From positions 1 to 34,931 of the forward strand of contig CAXKVV010001850.1 of the NCBI GenBank assembly GCA_964058805.1: a stretch of 34,931 nt of DNA. The letters run 5' to 3'. Both the position numbers and the translations under genes were made by a program. This DNA comes from Schoenoplectus triqueter. Taxonomy: Eukaryota; Streptophyta; Magnoliopsida; Poales; Cyperaceae. This document shows positions 29,831 through 34,931 of the stretch, one piece after another (position 1 is the stretch's first letter; the number at the start of each line of letters is the position of its first letter). Below the pieces are notes generated by a model. It worked only from the letters and a program-made list of their open reading frames with translations, did no database searches and had not been told where the DNA came from.

Positions 29831-30179
29831 TATGGATCTTCGATCAGATACTTTAGAAAGATTCTACATACTGAGGCGATGCTAATACACCAGTCTGATC
29901 GGAGAAGGAGAGCTCCGGTCGCCGGGAACACCATGTTGCACTAATCCTAAAGCATCGGAAAGTCAGAGGCTGAGAGGATCTCTTTTGCACGATTACTGAA
30001 GCGTTCACCAATCTTAAAGATCCATTAGTGGATGAGATCCATCAAGAGTTCAGGAAATTAATATAAGAATAGATCTAGGCCTTAGATCCGTCAAGCACGC
30101 ATCTGAGTTAAATCCAACGGCCCAAGTATAATCAAACATTTAAATAAAACTTTGTACAAATCTCAGAACAATCCAATGG

Positions 30180-31624
30180 CCCAGATTAAAAAGCAGTATT
30201 TGAACTGCGGCCCAGCTGAGAATGGGCCTAATTGAATGAAAATAATGAAATAGGCCCAGTAGCAGAAACATTAAAAGAAAATTAATTTGGCCCAATTCAT
30301 TAAGCCCAACTATTAATTAATAACAGAAAATCAAAAATAAATAGTAAATAAATCATTTTAAAATGTTCCTAAACTCCAAATTAACTCAAATTTGTTTTTA
30401 AAGATTCTTTGTTTTTCATAGTATTTTTTTTTATAAGAATATTTCAGTTTTAAAAATATTATTATATTAAAACAATTTAAAAGCAAAAGACATTATATGC
30501 ATTGATATATTTGACTTAGCTTTAACTTATCATTTTAAATATCATAAAAATTCCAAAAATTCAAATAAAACCCTGAATTATAATTAAATATATTTTAATG
30601 ATTTTTCAAGTGATTTTCATAAAATAATAATAACAATAATAATATTCAATAAGAAATAAGAAATAATAAGATAAATTCTAATTATTACAAAAGAGAATAA
30701 ATAATAATAGTAAATAAGTATTATTTTAGTTTTTCTATAAAAATAAAAATAAATAATCATAATAATAAATAATAAATATACCTTATTTTATTTTAGAATC
30801 TAAATTATATAATAAAACAAGTTATACTGTTTGGTTATTTCTAAAATCAAATAAAAATATAATAATAATAGAATAAATCTTATTATTATTTTTAGTTTAA
30901 AAATACTAATAATAATATAATAAAAGTTCAATCATTCCTAATATTTTGTAATAAGAAAAATAATAATAAAGAATATAATAATTTCATTCTTTTAGCTATT
31001 ATAAGAATTCTAAAATCCAAATAATAATAATAATAATGATAATAAAACAAAATCTTATTCTAAAAATTCTAGAATTGAAATAAAAAAATATAAAATTCAT
31101 TCTTTACCATTTTTCTACAAATAATAAATAAAAATAAAAAAAAAATAAAAACTATCATAAATAGAATAAAAATAATAATAATTCCTTTAGTTATTGTAAA
31201 TTCTAAAAATCAAAATAAAAATAGCTAATTCATCTTTTATTTTGTAAATAATTTTCTATAAAAATAAATAGAATTTAAAAATAATAAAAACTATAATAAT
31301 AAAATCCTATTACTTTGGCTATTATAAAAATCCTAAAAATTCAAATAAAATCATAGCCAACTTGTTATTCTTGTAAGTAATTTTCTACAAAAAACAAATA
31401 GAATTTAGAAATAATAAAAAACAAAATTCTATTACTTTAGCTATCATAAAATCTCAAAAATCTAAATAAAATTCTATATAATAGCTAATCTATTTTTCTA
31501 TTATTTTTGTAAGTAATCTTCTACAGAAATAAATAGAGTTTAAAAATAAAAAGATAAACCCACATTTATAATAGAGATAATAATGAAAAAATCAATAAAA
31601 ATGTAATAATCCTTTTACATTTTA
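30180..31624. repeat. GGCCCA cluster and long AT-rich end of X3
   Basis: GGCCCA-type copies near 30178, 30209, 30225, 30253, 30289 and 30304, then about 1.2 kb of A/T sequence dominated by aataat and aaaataaa. Within it a block of the form 'attctaaaaatcaaataaaa...gtaatttttctacaaaaataaatagaatttaaaaat' is repeated about four to five times (near 31010, 31190, 31320, 31440). X1 and X4 have only one such block, so the AT end has expanded in X3. Confidence 0.6.
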
Positions 31625-31648
31625 GAGGTGAATAAATATGCTCACACA
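31625..31648 (+). repeat. Module junction, X3 to B
   Basis: aggtgaataaatatgctcacaca, followed by aggggtgtagagtaacacagtg. Same junction as at 8070 and 25507, here leading into module B. Confidence 0.6.
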
Positions 31649-32707
31649 AGGGGTGTAGAGTAACACAGTGATCTTGCACAAGTAATGCAACATTTAGAAC
31701 AATTAGTCGGGACAAGAACATCTTGACGCTCGTTGAAGAATAACCAAGGCTACGACATCAACATGAAGAGATATGTCGACTCTAAGAGAGAAGAACATTA
31801 CGATGTCCGAGAGGAGTGATATCTTAATGACTCGGTGTCATGAACAAGTAATTCATGGCTAGTTGAGCTAGTAAGACTGAACTCATCCGTCGATAAGTTT
31901 GTCTTCTGGTTCATCTCCCGAAATTGTGAGATTGAATCGTTCTGTAGTAGATTCATCCACAAAACAGTGAATGTGAACCGTTCTGTAGTAGATTCCTTCA
32001 CTAACACACGCCTCAATGTCAAGCTGGCTTAGTGCTTCAGGTTTGACTTTGTGCGCAGTTGTGTTCCTAGGTTTATGAATCGTCTTAGTGCTTGAAATTC
32101 ATGATCTAGAAGATCAATGAGAAGAAACACGTGGGCCAAATCCACCCTTCTCCTAATTCACCAACCTCAAGATCAACCGGTTTAGTGCTTCGAGTTGTAT
32201 TTTATGTGATTGGTTGTTGACTAGTTAAGATTGAACCGTTCTGGAGTAGGTTTATCTTCTAGATCAACTGAGGTTGAGTCGTTCTGTAGTAGACTCACCT
32301 CGAGCCCCTCTGAAGAGATTAATCTGATTTGTAGTAAGGTTATCTCTCGAGGCGGTAAAGACTGAACCGATCTGTAGTAGGTTCGTCTTTCACTGGATTA
32401 ACCTTTTTTTGTAAATACAGACGACCACTTGACCATCATTTAACTATATTATTTGCTTCTCTCTTTTAAAGATCCAGAGGTATCTCGAGGTTAACAGCCC
32501 AGGATAATTAACGGTGGGGGCTTGCGCCCACCGGAATCTATAAGAACTCACAATCACTAAAAAACCCCCCTAAATGTGCATTCAAATTGGTCTAAACGGT
32601 AGAATTAACCGACATTTAACAGATGCACGCTTGGGAGGGATCTTCGTGTCCTTCTTCCGCATCCCATCGCCAGAGGCGGTGCGGAGCGCGCGAAAAAGGG
32701 TCGCACA
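31649..32707 (+). repeat. Hairpin-array module B, copy 2
   Basis: Aligns with 14246-15312 throughout. Main hairpins: AAGAC-t-GAACT with AGTTT-GTCTT (31873-31905); GAT-t-GAATC with GATTC-ATC, outer GTG/CAC (31926-31960); GTGAA..GAACC with GATTC-c-TTCAC (31967-32001); CTAG-tt-AAGAT-t-GAACC with GGTTT-ATCTT-CTAG (32221-32262); GAGGT-t-GAGTC with GACTC-ACCTC (32270-32301); GAGAT-t-AATCT with AGGTT-ATCTC (32315-32346); AAGAC-t-GAACC with GGTTC-GTCTT (32358-32389). The last has AATAT/ATCTT as outer stem in copy 1. The end has CGGTGGG (32512-32518) with CCCACCG (32527-32533), CCGCA..CGCC with GGCG..TGCGG (32657-32684), and TCGCACA (32701-32707). Confidence 0.8.
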
Positions 32708-34373
32708 AGGGTATTTTTACACAAGTAATGCAACACTCAGAACAATCAGTCAACAACAGTTAGGACAAGAACATCCTGACACCTGTCAAGAAGACAACTG
32801 AGACTACAACATCAACATAGTGAGTGTGTTGACTTTAAAGAAGAACATTATGATGTCTGAAGAGGTGATATCATGATGCTGAGATTGATGATTTATTGAT
32901 CATCAATGCTCCAGCTGCCTCCCAAGGCCGGTGGTGCACAGATGAGTTGGGTTGAACTGTCTAGAAACTCATTCTTTAACAAACATGTCTCAATATTAGA
33001 CCAGCTAAGTACTCCGAGTCTAATTTTATGTACAAGGTAATCCTAAATCTATGAATCGGCCAAGTGCTTAGAATTCATGGTTTAGAAGATCAAGTAAGAC
33101 AACTGTAAGGACTTTGTCCACTGTATACTGACTATGTGTCTTAAATAACTGTTCATGACTTGACATGCTAGTGACATTAAATTGATTTATTTGTAAATTT
33201 ATCTTCTAGTCCATGAGATCGAACTGACCTGTTTGTAAGTTCATCTCCTTAGTCACAAGATTGAACTAATCTATTTGTAAGTTCATCTGTTAAACAGTGA
33301 AATTGAACTGATTTGTTTATAGGTTCATTCACTAACACACTTGCCTCAGTGTTGAACTGGCTTAGCACTTCATATTTAACTTTGTGTGTAGAAGTGTTCT
33401 TAGGTTTATGAATCCACTCAGTGTTTGAAATTCATGATCTAGAAGATCAGTAAGATGTACATGTGGGCCATATCCACTAATCTTCTAATTCACTAACCTC
33501 AAAATCAACTGGTTTAGCGCTTCAGGTTATATTTTGTGTGATTGGTCATTGACTAGTTAAGATTGAACTGATTTATTTATAAGTTCATCTTCTAGATCAA
33601 TTAAGATTGAGTCGATCTATTTGTAGACTCATCTTCTATCTCTTCGTAGAGGTTGATCTGATCTGTTTGTAAGATCGTCTCTCGGAGCTACCAAGATTGA
33701 ACTAATCTATTTATAAGTTCATCTTTTTCTATCCTAAAATGAACTGATATGTTTGTAAGTTCATTTGCTACCAACCTACTTTCACTATTCTGTATCAAGA
33801 GAACTGATATGTTAGTAAGTTCATCTATATCTCTTTTATCTGTAATTTGTGAACTAATATGTGTGTAAGTTCATATATATCTCTTTTATCTGAACTCAAG
33901 TGAATTGATCTGTGTTTAAGTTCATCTTTTATTGCATTTGCATCTGCTTTGAATTGAACTGCTATGTTTGTAAGTTCATTTCTTCTAACTGAACTGATCT
34001 GTTTGTAAGTTCATTTTCACTTGTTTCTAAACTCTGAACTGATCTGTTGGTAAGTTCGTCTGTCAACACTCTATGTAAGTTGAATTGATCTTTTTGTAGA
34101 TTCAATTCACAATGTACCCTAAAGATAGAACTGATCTGTTAGTAAATTCATCTTCTTTCATTCCTGCCTCACTGGACTAATCTGATTGTAAGTCCAAGGT
34201 GTTTCGTAGTGATTCCGATCACTTGACCACTTGACCACTTGATTATCCTTTAGTTATAGTATGTGCTTCCCCTTTCAAGATCCAGAGTGAAAGTGGACAC
34301 TAGAGCTGCTCTGTCCTTTTTTCGCATACCATCACCCCGCAGGGTTGAGGAGCGCACGAAAAAGGATCACACA
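32708..34373 (+). repeat. Hairpin-array module A, copy 3 (most complete)
   Basis: About 19 hairpins. Examples: ATGAGTT (32942-32948) with AACTCAT (32966-32972); TAAATT with AATTTA (33178-33201); GAGAT-c-GAACT with AGTTC-ATCTC (33215-33247); CTAG-tt-AAGAT-t-GAACT with AGTTC-ATCTT-CTAG (33553-33595); AAGAT-t-GAGTC with GACTC-ATCTT (33603-33635); GATCT with AGATC (33655-33676); AAGAT-t-GAACT with AGTTC-ATCTT (33693-33725); TTGAATT with GATTCAA (34080-34105); AAGAT-a-GAACT with AATTC-ATCTT (34122-34154); TGGACT with AGTCCA (34173-34196). Loops are 12 nt, mostly GATCTGTTTGTA. It ends with TCCTTTTTTCG..CGAAAAAGGA around 34313-34365 and TCACACA (34367-34373). Unlike the A copy at 15313 it lacks the GGGGGCTTGCGCCC hairpin. 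Confidence 0.8.
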
Positions 34374-34681
34374 GGATCTGACACGCCCAGTGAGACCTAG
34401 ATTCTCCTCTTATTTTTGAAAGAGGGAAGCAAATAGAATAGCTAAAATAAAAGATACAAGTGGTCTTTAAGCCCTAAACTCAGCCCTTTAGGGCACATTA
34501 TTCTTTTAGGATTCCTCAGCCCTTTATCAATAATTATAATTTTAACTAATGAAGTTTAAGTGTTTTCACCAGGAAATGGTATTCTTTGGCAATCTGAACC
34601 TTAATTTTAGCACTCTTATTATTAAAATTAGGATTATTTGAATAATTATAAAAAAAAAATCACTCAGACAGAAAGCTGTAC
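34374..34681 (+). other. Leader of the second gypsy-type element
   Basis: TGACACGCCCAGTGAGAC at 34379-34396, at the same offset from TCACACA as in the first element (15979). Then caaatagaatagct..gatacaagtggtcttt as at 16028-16060. It has about 90 bp not in the first copy, with repeated cagccctttag-type phrases near 34480-34525. Confidence 0.6.
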
Positions 34682-34931
34682 ATGTTCTTCGGGTCTATCC
34701 CGCAAGAACTCATCTTCTATAGTCCAGCTCGAGTGTCCATTTTCACTCCCGCAACCGTCCGGATCTCCATCCCGGACAAAGAGGATGTCTCAATCGCTCT
34801 AACTCCTAAGCACATCTCCAACAACATTATGGTCTCCCCTACTAACTCTTCCAAGAGGAGGAGGCACTCCACTAAGAAGGTAGCCCCAATTGTAGTAGTT
34901 AAAACTGTCTGTAACTCTCAAGCATTCAGGA
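34682..34931 (+). CDS. Gypsy-type gag, N-terminal part, open to window edge
   Basis: ATG at 34682 starts MFFGSIPQELIFYSPARV and the frame is open through the last base (83 codons). It is homologous to 16189-16440, including the ISNNIM motif and a basic KRRRHSTKK stretch. At codon 8 it has CAA (Gln) where the first copy has TAA. It would be the start of the structural Gag protein of the next element in the array. Whether the rest is intact lies outside the window. The start is chosen because it is the first ATG and is shared by both copies; the true initiation site is not proven. Confidence 0.55.
   Translation, partial: MFFGSIPQELIFYSPARVSIFTPATVRISIPDKEDVSIALTPKHISNNIMVSPTNSSKRRRHSTKKVAPIVVVKTVCNSQAFR

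Larger units (their letters stand above)
25552..31624 (+). mobile_element. LTR-like module X3 (most complete copy)
   Basis: About 6.1 kb, in order: start TGTTTACCCTTGG, two 50-nt hairpins in a 240-bp tandem duplication, GGTG/CACC hairpins, G-box/CCAAT array, gggcccagc segment, GC-rich patch (27770-27900), AGGCGAYGCT motifs (28088, 28238), CCAAT, TATATAAA and splice donor, two GAGCCACTGGCC units, GGTACC motifs, GGCCCA cluster, a long AT-rich end and the junction. No ORF has a recognisable domain. With B and A that follow, it reaches the leader of the second element at 34374, so X-B-A reads as one very long LTR-like block. A TG..CA form (TGTTTACC to TCACACA) fits LTR ends but is not proven. Confidence 0.6.

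Overview
The window looks like a repeat-rich intergenic stretch of a flowering-plant nuclear genome. It is AT-rich, has microsatellites and short inverted-repeat elements, and carries decayed Ty1/copia and Ty3/gypsy gag/pol sequence of plant type. There are TATATAAA promoters and a CACGTG/CCAAT-rich array. I see no intact cellular gene, tRNA, rRNA or CRISPR array. The species cannot be fixed from the sequence.

Layout. 1-2347 is AT-rich sequence with one GC-richer island (1160-1420) and a cluster of palindromic boxes. 2348-3123 holds two adjacent related MITE-like foldback elements bordered by (TG)n and (CT)n(AT)n tracts. About 3220-4905 is a decayed 5' part of a Ty1/copia element (LTR-like stretch, initiator-Met-type primer site, gag relic). 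From about 4914 to the end, the window is one or more Ty3/gypsy-related elements with very large, modular, LTR-like blocks. Four related long modules, called X here, lie at 4914-8093 (X1), 9356-14245 (X2), 22783-25530 (X4) and 25552-31648 (X3). Each ends in a similar junction (aggtgattaaatatgctcacaca) and carries a promoter, a candidate 5' splice site and a GGCCCA-rich stretch. Two kinds of hairpin-array module, A and B, follow X: A at 8094-9355, B then A at 14246-15973, and B then A at 31649-34373. The last two blocks lead into the same leader and gag start, once at 15974-22782 (gag, protease, start of RT, all broken) and again at 34374-34931 (gag ORF open to the window edge). The two leader starts are 18,400 bp apart in the same orientation.

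The most striking observation is that nearly every module of these blocks contains short hairpins whose stem sequence changes from copy to copy while base pairing is kept, around a conserved loop or between conserved flanks. This is clearest in the A/B arrays (about 35 hairpins, with a conserved 11-12 nt loop and a conserved one-base 5' bulge). It is also seen in the GAGCCACTGGCC units, the early-leader hairpins, the GGTG/CACC pairs and the 50-nt hairpins near the module start. I do not know of a described system that matches, and I cannot search for one. Selection on an RNA or DNA structure and mutational homogenisation of hairpin arms are both possible.

The protein-coding relics would together have supplied Gag, protease and reverse transcriptase for the element. 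In this window the polyprotein is frameshifted, stop-ridden, internally duplicated and cut off early in RT, so this copy could only move if supplied in trans.
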